14,119 nt of DNA from Armatimonadota bacterium (GCA_012961305.1 DTZQ01000132.1:1-14119); one strand, 5' to 3'. Positions 6,058 to 13,823 are shown, numbered from the stretch's first letter. Translations and numbers: made by a program. Notes: a model not told the origin generated them from the letters alone.

Positions 6058-7125
6058 CTACTTCCCGCCCCTAACCTCAAGGGAAGGGAGGGGCAGGAGA
6101 GGTTGGGCTGCCTCCAAGACCTGCCGCCAAGTTTCCTCATCTATGGGGATGCCTTCCGCCCGGCGGCGAGCAGCGGTGCGGGCTTCCGGCTCGCCGGGCA
6201 CGAGGATTTCGGTGAAGCCGGGCTGGGTAGGTGAACTCTTGACGTAGGCAATCAACTCGCTGAGTTGCCGGGCCACTTCGTCCACCGGCGCGAAACGGGA
6301 AATGTCCAGCGCCAGCAGAAAGAACCCGTTGCCCACCACGGTAGCCTCCTCCCGACTGCATCCCGCACCGCTGAGGGCCCCGGCCAGCACTTCAACCATG
6401 AGGCTCAGGCCAAAGCCCTTGTAGCCCACCTCGCCCCCCAGGGGCAGCAGAGCCCCCCGCGGTTCCCGGTAGAGGGCCTGCGGGTCGGTGGTGGGACGGC
6501 CATATCCGTCCAACAGCCAGCCTTCCGGCACGCGTTGCCCGCGATTGCGCCGCACCCGGATTTTCCCCTCGGCAGTGACGCTGGTAGTGATGTCCACCAA
6601 CAGCGGTTCGCCCTGGGCCGTGGGGGCGGCGAAGGCGATGGGATTGGTGGACAGACGGCGTTGTGTGCCACCGAAGGGGGCCGTGTTGCGTCCGGCGCCG
6701 TGGTTGTTGACCATGCACAGGCCCACACAACCCTGTTCCACGGCCAGCAGCACGTAATCCGCCAGCCGCCCCACATGGTTACAGTGGTGCAGGCCCACCG
6801 CTCCCAGGCCGTAAGTTCGCGCTTTGGCAAGGGCCATTTGGGTCGCCCGCCGGGCCTGAACCTGGCCGAATCCCCAATGCCCATCTAACACGGCGGTGGT
6901 CTCCGCCTCCCGCACTACCTCCAGAGGCGCGCCGGGCCGAATTTGTCCGCGGCGCAGCAGTTGCAGGTACTGCGGGATGCGGATTACCCCGTGGGAATCC
7001 TGCCCCACGAGGTTCGCAGTGACCAAAGCGTCGGCTACAATTCGGGCCTCCTCCTCTGGCACCCCGGCCGCCCGGAAGAGGTCGGTCACGAACGCTTGCA
7101 GTTCGGAAGCGGTGAAGGTTGGCAT
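6058..7125 (-). CDS. LDH2/malate-type NAD(P)-dependent oxidoreductase
   Basis: 355 residues of the LDH2 family (malate, sulfolactate, ureidoglycolate and 2,3-diketogulonate dehydrogenases; not related to classical lactate dehydrogenase). These oxidise or reduce 2-hydroxy/2-oxo acids in the cytosol. Matches: GQDSHGVIRIPQYL (41-54) with His45, HCNHVGRLADYVL (114-126) with the catalytic-type His117, MVNNHGAGRNTAPFGGTQRR (138-157), STNPIAFAAPT (159-169), and GYKGFGLSLMVEVLAGALSG, the late conserved helix. The start overlaps the upstream gene by 40 nt and has GGAG 6 nt upstream, so the two are translationally linked. The substrate cannot be read from sequence. The context, with a sugar-type (alpha/alpha)-barrel-like partner and an outer-membrane protein, suggests a carbohydrate-derived acid. 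The C-terminal tail LPLPSLEVRGGK is encoded by C-rich repeat-like DNA. Confidence 0.9.
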   Translation of the reverse strand: MPTFTASELQAFVTDLFRAAGVPEEEARIVADALVTANLVGQDSHGVIRIPQYLQLLRRGQIRPGAPLEVVREAETTAVLDGHWGFGQVQARRATQMALAKARTYGLGAVGLHHCNHVGRLADYVLLAVEQGCVGLCMVNNHGAGRNTAPFGGTQRRLSTNPIAFAAPTAQGEPLLVDITTSVTAEGKIRVRRNRGQRVPEGWLLDGYGRPTTDPQALYREPRGALLPLGGEVGYKGFGLSLMVEVLAGALSGAGCSREEATVVGNGFFLLALDISRFAPVDEVARQLSELIAYVKSSPTQPGFTEILVPGEPEARTAARRRAEGIPIDEETWRQVLEAAQPLLPLPSLEVRGGK

Positions 7126-8492
7126 CTCTGACTCCGCAAAAGCACATTCCCCTCAAAATCCCGATATTCCACTTCCCCCGCGAGTTCCCGGCGCTCGGCG
7201 AAGGTTTCCAAGTAGAACAGCGTTGGCTCGACGATGTGCTGGTTGTTGAGGAAGGGTTCCGTGTACTGAAGGTCGCCGAACTCCGCCCCGTCCAGGTGGT
7301 GTTGCGCTCCCACGTGATTGTTCCAATCCACCCCCTCGGTCAGAAATCCGTAGGGGCCATGATGGTGCTTGGCGCTGGCCCGCAGAATGGTCAGGGCATC
7401 ACGCAGATACCGCTCCTCCTCTGTGTCCGCAAAGGCTTCCAGATAGGCCAGCGCCGCCTCCGCATTCTCCCACAAATAGGCCGTGTCCCAAGATTCCTCC
7501 ATCCACAGCAAGCCCCGAGTGGCCACACCGTTGCGGTCCTCCGCCATTTTGAAGCGGTCCAACCCTGCCAGGGCCACTTCGTAGGCAAACCGCCGCAGGG
7601 AAGCGTCCTCCAACAGTCGGGCCGCCCGGTGCAACACCCGGAAGGCGACGGCATAGGACACGTTCTCCCGGAGGTCGTAGGTGTCGTGGTTGAGACTGCC
7701 GAAATAGCCTCCGGCTTCCACGAAACGCCGGGCTCGTTCGGACAGGGACACCGTGTAATCGGCCAGGCCACGCCGGGTCAACTCCGTCCACAATAAAAGG
7801 ACGAGCAGTCCATCCCCGCTGACGGCGAAGCAGGGGTCCTCCCCGCCTTCGGCGCGACGGGGATAGGGATGGCCTTCGGGGGTACAGCGACGGGGAAACC
7901 AGCCGTTGGGTGCGGGGAGGACGTGCTCCGCCAGCCAAGCCGCGCAGCCGGTCGCGACGGCGTGCAGGCGAGAACGCCGTGCCTCGTCCAAATCGGCACA
8001 AAGGAGCATTTGCCCGGCGATTTTGGCCATTGAGCCGGGGCAGAACCAGTCGGAGTTGTGCTTGAAGTTCAGGCACAGTTCATCCCGTTGGGTGTCCCGG
8101 TAGCCTATGATGAACCCGTCCTCCCGCACAAAGCCATCTTCTAACACGTGGTCGAGCACGGACAGGGCCGTCTGCTCCAGCGCGGCATCGGCGGTAAACC
8201 GGGCGAACCTGAGCAGTTCATAGGCTCCCCCCACCGCATTGGCCGCCCAGCCAGGCCCCTCCAGGTGGCCAAAATCGTGCCAACCCATGACCCTGCCCTC
8301 TGGGTCCACGAAACTCGACCGGGAGCAGATGTGCCCTCGATAGGTGGTCAGCGTCCGCTCCCGCGTGAAACGCACGGAGTCCCTCATGCTGTCGAAAATG
8401 GTGTACTCCGGGTTTTCGGGCAGATAGAAACTCAGGGGCCGAATTATAGAGTGGGTTTCCCTGAGGAAATTTACACTTCCCTGGCGGCTCAA
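7086..8492 (-). CDS. Uncharacterised (alpha/alpha)-barrel-like protein, possible carbohydrate-active enzyme
   Basis: 468 residues, no signal peptide, predicted cytosolic. I do not recognise a named family. The protein is rich in helices with the Trp/His/Glu-containing loops seen in six-hairpin glycosidases and AGE-type epimerases: GWHDFGHLEGPGWAANAVGG (70-89), FKHNSDWFCPGSMAKIAGQM, WMEESWDTAYLWENAEAALA, HHHGPYGFLTEGVDWNNHVG, and EPFLNNQHIVEPTLFYLE near the end. Conserved-looking acids (Glu in HLEGP, EES/WEN, VEP) could be catalytic, but this is inference. The start is TTG, chosen because AAGGAGGT sits 8 nt upstream and no ATG in frame has comparable support. It overlaps the LDH2-type gene by 40 nt and follows nuoB by 39 nt without a visible terminator. 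Confidence 0.7.
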   Translation of the reverse strand: MSRQGSVNFLRETHSIIRPLSFYLPENPEYTIFDSMRDSVRFTRERTLTTYRGHICSRSSFVDPEGRVMGWHDFGHLEGPGWAANAVGGAYELLRFARFTADAALEQTALSVLDHVLEDGFVREDGFIIGYRDTQRDELCLNFKHNSDWFCPGSMAKIAGQMLLCADLDEARRSRLHAVATGCAAWLAEHVLPAPNGWFPRRCTPEGHPYPRRAEGGEDPCFAVSGDGLLVLLLWTELTRRGLADYTVSLSERARRFVEAGGYFGSLNHDTYDLRENVSYAVAFRVLHRAARLLEDASLRRFAYEVALAGLDRFKMAEDRNGVATRGLLWMEESWDTAYLWENAEAALAYLEAFADTEEERYLRDALTILRASAKHHHGPYGFLTEGVDWNNHVGAQHHLDGAEFGDLQYTEPFLNNQHIVEPTLFYLETFAERRELAGEVEYRDFEGNVLLRSQRCQPSPLPNCKRS

Positions 8493-8500
8493 TCTGCCAC

Positions 8501-8508
8501 ACCTCCTT
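8501..8508 (-). promoter_or_regulatory. Ribosome binding site deciding a TTG start
   Basis: AAGGAGGT is a perfect anti-16S match placed 8 nt before the TTG at 8492-8490. It settles the rare start codon for the following gene. Confidence 0.8.
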
Positions 8509-8531
8509 GAAAATTGAGCGAAATGTCCGTA

Positions 8532-9125
8532 CTATGCCGCTGAACGAGGTTGAAAGGGCCAGAAACGGGAGGCTTTTTCTATGACCCGACCCAGGGGTGA
8601 AGGGGCTGGCTGCTCAGTGAGCCGCTGGGTGCGGATTTTGTCCCGCAGCAAGATGACCCCATGCAGCAAGGCCTCAGGCCGAGGGGGGCAGAAGGGTACG
8701 TACACGTCCACGGGGATGATTTGGTCTACCCCCATAAGCACACTGTAGGCATCTTGGAACGGCCCCCCCATGGTCGCACAGGCCCCCATGGCCAACACGT
8801 AGCGCGGCTCTGCCATCTGGTCGTAAAGCCGCTTCACCCGCGGGGCCATCTTCTTGGTCACCGTGCCCGCTACAAACATCAAATCGCTCTGGCGGGGAGT
8901 GGCCCGAGGCATCATGCCGAACCGGTCAAAATCGTACCGGGAGGCCGCCGTGGCCATCATCTCAATGGCACAGCAGGCCAAACCAAAGGTCATGTACCAC
9001 AGGGAGGAGGCCCGGGCCCAGTTAATCAGGTCGTCCAACTCCGAAGTGTGCATCATCAGCACTCCACCCTCGGGCAGGGCTTCCGCTACGCCCAAACTGC
9101 GCGGGGGACGAACAATTTCGGCCAT
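8532..9125 (-). CDS. nuoB: NADH-quinone oxidoreductase subunit B
   Basis: 197 residues, the peripheral-arm subunit of respiratory complex I that carries iron-sulfur cluster N2 and hands electrons to quinone. Cluster ligands are in place: tandem Cys51-Cys52 in FGLACCAIEMM, Cys116 in MGACATMGG, and Cys146 in CPPRPEAL. Other signatures are SRYDFDRFG and PRQSDLMFVAGTVTKKMAP. One odd residue: the nearly invariant Gly before the last Cys (usual PGCPPRPE) is Phe145 here (PFCPPRPE). The start at 9125 has AGAGGA 9 nt upstream. The gene is alone. No nuoA, nuoC or nuoD flank it, whereas these usually adjoin nuoB. It has its own promoter at 9275-9303. Confidence 0.95.
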   Translation of the reverse strand: MAEIVRPPRSLGVAEALPEGGVLMMHTSELDDLINWARASSLWYMTFGLACCAIEMMATAASRYDFDRFGMMPRATPRQSDLMFVAGTVTKKMAPRVKRLYDQMAEPRYVLAMGACATMGGPFQDAYSVLMGVDQIIPVDVYVPFCPPRPEALLHGVILLRDKIRTQRLTEQPAPSPLGRVIEKASRFWPFQPRSAA

Positions 9126-9186
9126 AGTAGATTGTCCTCTCTTTCACCCGCAGGAGTCAAGGTTACTTCTGGGGTCGAAGGTGTAC

Positions 9187-9205
9187 CGCAGGCCTGAAAC
9201 CTGCG
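9187..9205. repeat. Hairpin in the nuoB leader, possible REP-like palindrome
   Basis: CGCAGG, 7-nt loop, CCTGCG. The 6-bp stem lies within the predicted nuoB 5' leader, about 62-80 nt upstream of the start codon. A second small stem GCGC/GCGC around AATTCCA occurs at 9223-9237. There is no T-run, so not a terminator. Confidence 0.45.
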
Positions 9206-9274
9206 CCTCCGATGCTCGCACCTGCGCTGGAATTGCGCCCCTGGCTGATTGCCCGCCACGGAACGCCTACCATT

Positions 9275-9303
9275 ATTATACCGCAAAAATCCAATTTTGT
9301 CAC
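9275..9303 (-). promoter_or_regulatory. sigma70 promoter of nuoB
   Basis: On the minus strand GTGACA (9303-9298) is followed by exactly 17 nt and a perfect TATAAT (9280-9275). The start of transcription should be near 9268, giving a leader of about 140 nt that contains the 9187-9205 hairpin. It begins 14 nt after the stop codon of the methyltransferase gene and so separates the EPS operon from the nuoB block. Confidence 0.8.
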
Positions 9304-9316
9304 GGGATTTTGCGCC

Positions 9317-10165
9317 TCACGACCGACGCGGCTCAGCGCTCAACGGCCTGTGGGCTTTGATGAGGTGGGAAAAACCATCTTCGTTGTGGCCTACTACGTC
9401 CTTCCAGCCCAGCGCTAAGAGCAGGGGAAAGAGCAGCAGATAGACCGGCAAGAACAAACGGGACATTTTGAAAATGGCGAAGGCCCAATAACCCCAGGGG
9501 CCCAGGGTGGGTTTGACCCACTCCACCACGAACCCCGTCTGCTGCAACAGGGCTAAGAGTTGGGCCCGCGGGTAGCCCGGCCGGGCGTCGAAGTAGTATT
9601 CGGACTTGCCGCGAACGTGGCGCCGATACCAACATTGGTAGAGGCGGTGGGCGAAGCGGGAGAGGGGGGTATCCTTGCGCATCCAGAAGTGCTTGTCTTC
9701 ATTGGGGCCCGGCGCGTGCAGTACCAATCGCCCGCCGGGCTTCAGGGCGGCCAACAGGTTGCGCAGGGCGGCCCGGTCGTCGGGGATATGCTCTAAAACG
9801 TCGCTGCAGATAATGACCTCAAACTGCTCCCGAAAGGGTAAATGGGTTAAGTCTCCCCGGACGAAATGGGCGTTGGGCAGGCGCAGGCGGCGGTTGATGT
9901 AACCACAGTCCGTAACCTTCTCTCGGTCAATTTCCACCCCCACTATTTGCGCCGTGGGATGCTGCCGGGCGAGGGCAAAAACGTAACATCCATCGCCGCT
10001 GCCGGCGTCCAGGATACGCGCTCCCTCCAAGGGCAAGCGTTCCACGGCCCGTAGCACGTGCTGCGCCCGCAGCCGGCCGCCGAAGTTCAAATCGCCCCCC
10101 AACCAGTGGCCCAGGCGATAGAGCCATCCAAATCGCCGCGAATAGCACTTTTCCCGCCCGAACAT
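9317..10165 (-). CDS. SAM-dependent methyltransferase (class I), EPS operon
   Basis: 282 residues. A class I Rossmann methyltransferase core: motif I ILDAGSGDGCY (51-61), the acidic end of strand 2 at VGVEID (75-80), FVRGDLTHLPF (101-111), ICSDVLEHIPDD (119-130), and LKPGGRLVLHAPGP (141-154). The core is closest to the UbiE/Methyltransf_11 type that often modifies sugars or lipid-linked glycans. The C-terminal part is unusual in having a strongly hydrophobic stretch at about 225-253 (WAFAIFKM, LFLPVYLLLFPLLLALG), suggesting membrane attachment next to the lipid-linked glycan machinery. It follows the glycosyltransferase by 18 nt and is the last gene of the operon. AGAGG lies 6 nt before the ATG. 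The acceptor is unknown. Confidence 0.85.
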   Translation of the reverse strand: MFGREKCYSRRFGWLYRLGHWLGGDLNFGGRLRAQHVLRAVERLPLEGARILDAGSGDGCYVFALARQHPTAQIVGVEIDREKVTDCGYINRRLRLPNAHFVRGDLTHLPFREQFEVIICSDVLEHIPDDRAALRNLLAALKPGGRLVLHAPGPNEDKHFWMRKDTPLSRFAHRLYQCWYRRHVRGKSEYYFDARPGYPRAQLLALLQQTGFVVEWVKPTLGPWGYWAFAIFKMSRLFLPVYLLLFPLLLALGWKDVVGHNEDGFSHLIKAHRPLSAEPRRS

Positions 10166-10183
10166 ACGAAGCCTCTTTGAACC

Positions 10184-11353
10184 TCAACCCCTCCGGTGCC
10201 GCAGAGTCTCCTCGATGAGCCGGGAAATCCGTTCCAATTTGGCCTCCCAGGACTCAGAAGCCACCGCCGCGGCCCGGTGGCGACGGGCGGCAGGGGTGTC
10301 AGTGGCCAGGATTTCCTCGATGGCCGCTACAAAGCCCGGGGCATCGTCCGCAATGTACACGAGGTCGCCGTAGGCCGAAACCACCTCTGGCATCGGCACC
10401 GACACCACCGGCCGGCCCGCCGCCAAGTATTCCCGCAACTTCAGCGGATTCATGCTCCGGGTCAGGGGATTGAGTTTGCGGGCTAACAGGGCGACATCGA
10501 AGGCCGCGGCGTAGGCTGGCAGTTCCTCGTAGGGTTTAGGGCCCAACCAGTACACGTTGGGGCGAGCGGTTAAGTCGCTCAGGTCTAAGCGGCTCTCCCC
10601 GATGAGCACCACCGACCACTGCGGCCGCGCGTCGGCTATGCCTGCCACCAGGTCGGTATCGAAGTAGTCGCCGATGAAGCCGTAGTAGCCGATGATAGGA
10701 GGAGGAATGGCAGCGATGTCCGAGGGACGGGGCAGGCTTTCCCCTAAGGCCCGCGCAAAATGCTCCACTTCGACCCCGTGCGGGAGGTAATGCGTGTTCG
10801 GGTTCAGCGGTCGTTTGCGTTGGTAGAGGTTGCGGGCGCTGGTGAAAACGATGTCCGCGGTGCGAGTCAACTGCTCGTCCAGGGCGGTGATGGTCTTCAC
10901 ATCCGAGCCTGTGAACTGGGCGAAGTCGTCCACGTTGTAGTAAATGACGCATTCCTCGCCGAACTGTCCCACCAGGTCAGCCGCCGTAGGCAGGAAAATC
11001 CACAGCAGCGGCCGGCGAAACCGCAGCCAGCGGCACACGAAGCGCAGGGTGGCACTCAGCAGGAGCCGGTTGAGCCACCGCACGGTGGGTAGGTCGTGAA
11101 AGGGCAGCACCAGCGGGGTGTACACTATTAGGTGCTCGTCAATGCGGCGGTAAAAGCGGCAGAAACTTACCAATTTGCGTAGAATGCGTCCCAAATCCCG
11201 CTTGGTGGCGCGGGGTCGGCGCAGGCCGATGGACTCCACAAATAACACTCGATTGTGCCCGGCCAGCCGCTTGGTCAATTGGTGCTTGCTCGTGGTCAGG
11301 CCGCACTCATAGTCGTCCGAGGAAAACAGGATAATGTCCCGACCTTCCAGCAT
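10184..11353 (-). CDS. Glycosyltransferase (GT4-like, TuaH-like N-terminus)
   Basis: 389 residues, GT-B fold type. The N-terminus IILFSSDDYECGLTTSKHQL followed by GHNRVLFVESIGLRRP resembles the opening of TuaH-like glycosyltransferases of surface-polysaccharide clusters. The donor-binding half shows PPIIGYYGFIGDYFDTDLV, YWLGPKPYEELPAYAAAFDV, and the family motif NPLKLREYLAAGRPVVSVP, where the Glu/Arg binds the nucleotide sugar. No transmembrane helix is evident. It starts 67 nt after the exosortase gene stop, with AAAGGA 9 nt before the ATG, and is followed 18 nt later by the methyltransferase. It probably extends the glycan started by the sugar transferase. Donor and linkage are unknown. Confidence 0.88.
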   Translation of the reverse strand: MLEGRDIILFSSDDYECGLTTSKHQLTKRLAGHNRVLFVESIGLRRPRATKRDLGRILRKLVSFCRFYRRIDEHLIVYTPLVLPFHDLPTVRWLNRLLLSATLRFVCRWLRFRRPLLWIFLPTAADLVGQFGEECVIYYNVDDFAQFTGSDVKTITALDEQLTRTADIVFTSARNLYQRKRPLNPNTHYLPHGVEVEHFARALGESLPRPSDIAAIPPPIIGYYGFIGDYFDTDLVAGIADARPQWSVVLIGESRLDLSDLTARPNVYWLGPKPYEELPAYAAAFDVALLARKLNPLTRSMNPLKLREYLAAGRPVVSVPMPEVVSAYGDLVYIADDAPGFVAAIEEILATDTPAARRHRAAAVASESWEAKLERISRLIEETLRHRRG

Positions 11354-11420
11354 GGTTCCGCATCCTTTGAGGGAATTTATTCGCCTTTCAGGGAGAAAAT
11401 CCTTCCGCCCGCTTGGAGAT

Positions 11421-13013
11421 TTAACGGAAGTTGGTCAAGGGCCGAGGCCGTAACCAGGGGGTCAGGGCCTGAACGAAAGCGTGCAAGCGCTGCCGGGCGG
11501 CCAAATCATCCTTCAGGGGCGTGGCCAATCGCACCAGCAGCCAGGAAGACAGGCGCCGGAAGAGGAGCCGCTCCCAAGCCAGGTAGAGAAGTCGCAGGAG
11601 GTAGTGGTCGGCCGTATGGCGGCCATCGGTGAACCAATACCAGACCAACTGCTGTTCGCCCCCCCGTTCGACTTGCAACTGCCGGATTTTCCCGACCGGG
11701 GGGAGCTCGAGGGTATCCTCCTTAAGTACGGCCCAGCCGTTACTCTCATAGCACACCTCCGGCGCGTGTTGCACTCGCCAGTTGCGCCCACTTTGCAGCA
11801 GGGCCAATCCCACCGTCTCCCCCCTGCCCCGCGTCCAAGCCGTTTGGCGAAGGGTAGCACCCTCGCTGACCAGTTCCCGTTCATGAGGAGTTAGGGGCAG
11901 TTCCGTGCCCTGCCACCCCGCCAAACGCCGGGGCAAAGTGTCCACCCGGAGGAGGGTTTCCGACTTTATTTCCCCGTAGGTTGTGGCCCCAGTAAAGGCC
12001 CAGACGGCTAAGCCGAAACCCGCCAGGGTCTTGAAGAGCCGGTTAGTTGGGGGATTGGCAGGGCTACTCCCCCGGAGGGGAGGGGATGGAGTGGGGGACT
12101 GAGGCTTCGCGTTAGGGTGGGCGGTCCTTCGGGTTAGCACTTCCGCCAGGGCATCTGCGATTCGGCCCAGGCTCAGGAGGAGAACGCAGGCGGCGGCAAA
12201 GAGCACCAGTCCAGAAATCTCGTGCAAGAAACGCCTGGCCACTTCTGGTCCCCAGTAGTGTCCCAAGAGGGCGATGGTGAACACCCGCACCCCGTTGGCC
12301 AGGATGGCGATGGGGACGATGGACGCGGCCACGAGCCAACGGCTGGGCGGTTTTTGCACTCCTAAGTGGACATACAACAGGCCCATCATGGCCAGGGTAG
12401 CCAGGGATTTGAGACCACTGCACGGCTGTTCTACGTCCAGGGCAAAGCGGGGAGTGATGATTTTGGTGCCCTCCTGCAGGGCCGTAAGGTGAACCAGATT
12501 TAACCCCTGGAGGGCTATCTTAGTGGCCGCCAGGCGGAGGGGTACACTGGCGACTGCGTCCACCAGATACAGCAGGGGAAAAGCGAAAAGCAGGTAGTAG
12601 AGCGGGAAGCGTACCAGTCGCAAATGCTTGGGCCCCCACCGGAGCAGAATCAGGCCGTGCACCACCGGCAGCAGCGATACCCCGGATAGCACCTGCACAC
12701 CCATGCGCAGTCCCATCCAATGCAAGGCCAATCCCCCTACCAAGAACCACCACCCCCGCCGGTCCGGAGCATCGGGCAACTCCTTCCACGCTGTTCGCTG
12801 CCGCCACAGCAGCCCTCCGGCTATCAGGACCGCTAAAATTTGGTACGTCCGGTAGGGCGAAGTGCGCCATACATAACCCAGCCACTGGAAAGTCGAAGCG
12901 TACAGGCCCAAGAAGGCGATGACCGCCAGAGCCAAGTAGGTTCCGACGGCCATCGCCGGGCGGGAGTCCTTATGGGTTGCCAGGGTGAGGGTTGGCAAAC
13001 CGTTCAGTTTCAT
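11421..13013 (-). CDS. Exosortase fused to a C-terminal EpsI domain
   Basis: 530 residues. The N-terminal ~290 residues form a multi-pass membrane exosortase (cysteine transpeptidase of the exosortase/archaeosortase family). The catalytic triad pattern is present: Cys198 in EQPCSGLKSL, Arg243 in ANGVRVFTIALLG, and His264 in FLHEISGLVLF. A Pro/Ser-rich linker (about 294-324) leads to one more membrane helix and a periplasmic EpsI-type domain (DUF3485) with LPRRLAGWQG, QHAPEVCYESNGW (His416, Cys421), and WYWFTDGRHT. Exosortases cut PEP-CTERM-like tails and release or attach proteins outside the inner membrane. EpsI is usually a separate neighbour or a fused tail. The start at 13013 is chosen because GGGAG lies 5 nt upstream. 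A longer frame to 13106 would overlap the sugar transferase gene. It is 26 nt after that gene. No PEP-CTERM substrate lies in the window. Confidence 0.93.
   Translation of the reverse strand: MKLNGLPTLTLATHKDSRPAMAVGTYLALAVIAFLGLYASTFQWLGYVWRTSPYRTYQILAVLIAGGLLWRQRTAWKELPDAPDRRGWWFLVGGLALHWMGLRMGVQVLSGVSLLPVVHGLILLRWGPKHLRLVRFPLYYLLFAFPLLYLVDAVASVPLRLAATKIALQGLNLVHLTALQEGTKIITPRFALDVEQPCSGLKSLATLAMMGLLYVHLGVQKPPSRWLVAASIVPIAILANGVRVFTIALLGHYWGPEVARRFLHEISGLVLFAAACVLLLSLGRIADALAEVLTRRTAHPNAKPQSPTPSPPLRGSSPANPPTNRLFKTLAGFGLAVWAFTGATTYGEIKSETLLRVDTLPRRLAGWQGTELPLTPHERELVSEGATLRQTAWTRGRGETVGLALLQSGRNWRVQHAPEVCYESNGWAVLKEDTLELPPVGKIRQLQVERGGEQQLVWYWFTDGRHTADHYLLRLLYLAWERLLFRRLSSWLLVRLATPLKDDLAARQRLHAFVQALTPWLRPRPLTNFR
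12042..12134 (-). repeat. Repeat-like DNA encoding the exosortase-EpsI linker
   Basis: This stretch encodes the Pro/Ser-rich linker between the two domains (around AHPNAKPQSPTPSPPLRG). Its DNA contains a 6-bp hairpin CTCCCC/GGGGAG at 12067-12082 and long C/G tracts, and looks like intergenic palindromic repeat DNA rather than conserved coding sequence. Confidence 0.4.
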
Positions 13014-13039
13014 GCGTGCTCCCCAGTCAACTAACCCCC

Positions 13040-13786
13040 TCAACACGCTCCGCGCCCCGTGAGCACTACCAAGACGGTCTGTACCAAAATGGACAGGTCC
13101 AACCACGGGGAGCGGTGCTCAATATAGTAGAGGTCATTTTCGACCTTGCGTTTCACATCCTCGAGGGAGCGGTCGTAGCCATTGCGCACCTGGGCCAAGC
13201 CGGTAATGCCCGGTTTAACCTCCAACCGGCGGAGGTAATTGGGCACGACCCCCTTCAATTTCTCCACGAAGTAGGGGCGTTCTGGGCGCGGCCCGATGAG
13301 GGTCATGTCACCCTTAAGGAGGTTGAACAACTGCGGCAGTTCGTCCAGCCGAGTTTTGCGCAGGAAGCGACCTACGCGAGTGGTGCGGGGGTCATCCTCG
13401 GTGGCCCACACGGGGCCGGTCTCCTTCTCCGCATCCTGGCGCATGGTCCGAAACTTGTACATCACAAAGGGACGTCCCTCGGCGGCCCGGTGGCGCCGGT
13501 CGGGAATCCACCGTCTCCGGTAGTAAATCAGGCCATTGAAAGTCCGGTTCGACCGCCGACGGTTCTGACCCACTCGCTCTTGGGCGTAAATCACCGGGCC
13601 GGGAGAGTCCAGTTTAATCAGCACTGCGATGAGCAGCATCAGCGGCAGGGCCAACAATCCCCCTCCCAAGGCCACCAGGAGGTCCACTCCCCGACGGAAC
13701 ACCTCGTAAAGCCGCTCCCACCGCACGGCGGGGAACGCATACCTCCAAACCTGCGACCCGAGGTTAAGGCTAATGGCGGTTTTCAT
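13040..13786 (-). CDS. Polyprenyl-phosphate sugar-1-phosphate transferase (bacterial sugar transferase)
   Basis: 248 residues. The short monotopic form (PglC/WcaJ core) of the enzyme that moves a sugar-1-phosphate onto undecaprenyl phosphate, the first step of EPS or glycan assembly. Seen: one hydrophobic membrane segment at about 34-57, SPGPVIYAQERVGQ (61-74), KFRTMR (111-116), RKTRLDELPQLFNLLKGDM (143-161), LIGPRPERP (163-171), and KPGITGLAQVRNGY (191-204). An insertion of about 26 residues (77-102, Arg-rich) splits the usual QERVG-N-GKPF-KFR region. The start at 13786 has GGGAG 8 nt upstream. The frame is open to 13891, but that longer start lies upstream of the predicted sigma54 transcription start near 13813. 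First gene of the operon. Confidence 0.93.
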   Translation of the reverse strand: MKTAISLNLGSQVWRYAFPAVRWERLYEVFRRGVDLLVALGGGLLALPLMLLIAVLIKLDSPGPVIYAQERVGQNRRRSNRTFNGLIYYRRRWIPDRRHRAAEGRPFVMYKFRTMRQDAEKETGPVWATEDDPRTTRVGRFLRKTRLDELPQLFNLLKGDMTLIGPRPERPYFVEKLKGVVPNYLRRLEVKPGITGLAQVRNGYDRSLEDVKRKVENDLYYIEHRSPWLDLSILVQTVLVVLTGRGAC

Positions 13787-13823
13787 CGGACTCACTCCCT
13801 TTGTCTTCTCTGCCCCCGCAAAG

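Noticed and set aside
9128..9163. TTGACT-N18-GACAAT as a leaderless promoter of nuoB
   Set aside because: The match is weaker than GTGACA-N17-TATAAT further upstream, and nuoB has a normal ribosome binding site, which a leaderless mRNA would not need.
9086..9286. 66-codon minus-strand open frame upstream of and overlapping nuoB
   Set aside because: It overlaps nuoB out of frame and spans its leader; the Arg-rich composition looks like translated spacer.
13014..13106. N-terminal extension of the exosortase by 31 residues
   Set aside because: It would overlap the sugar transferase gene by 67 nt and lacks a hydrophobic start; 13013 has GGGAG at good spacing.
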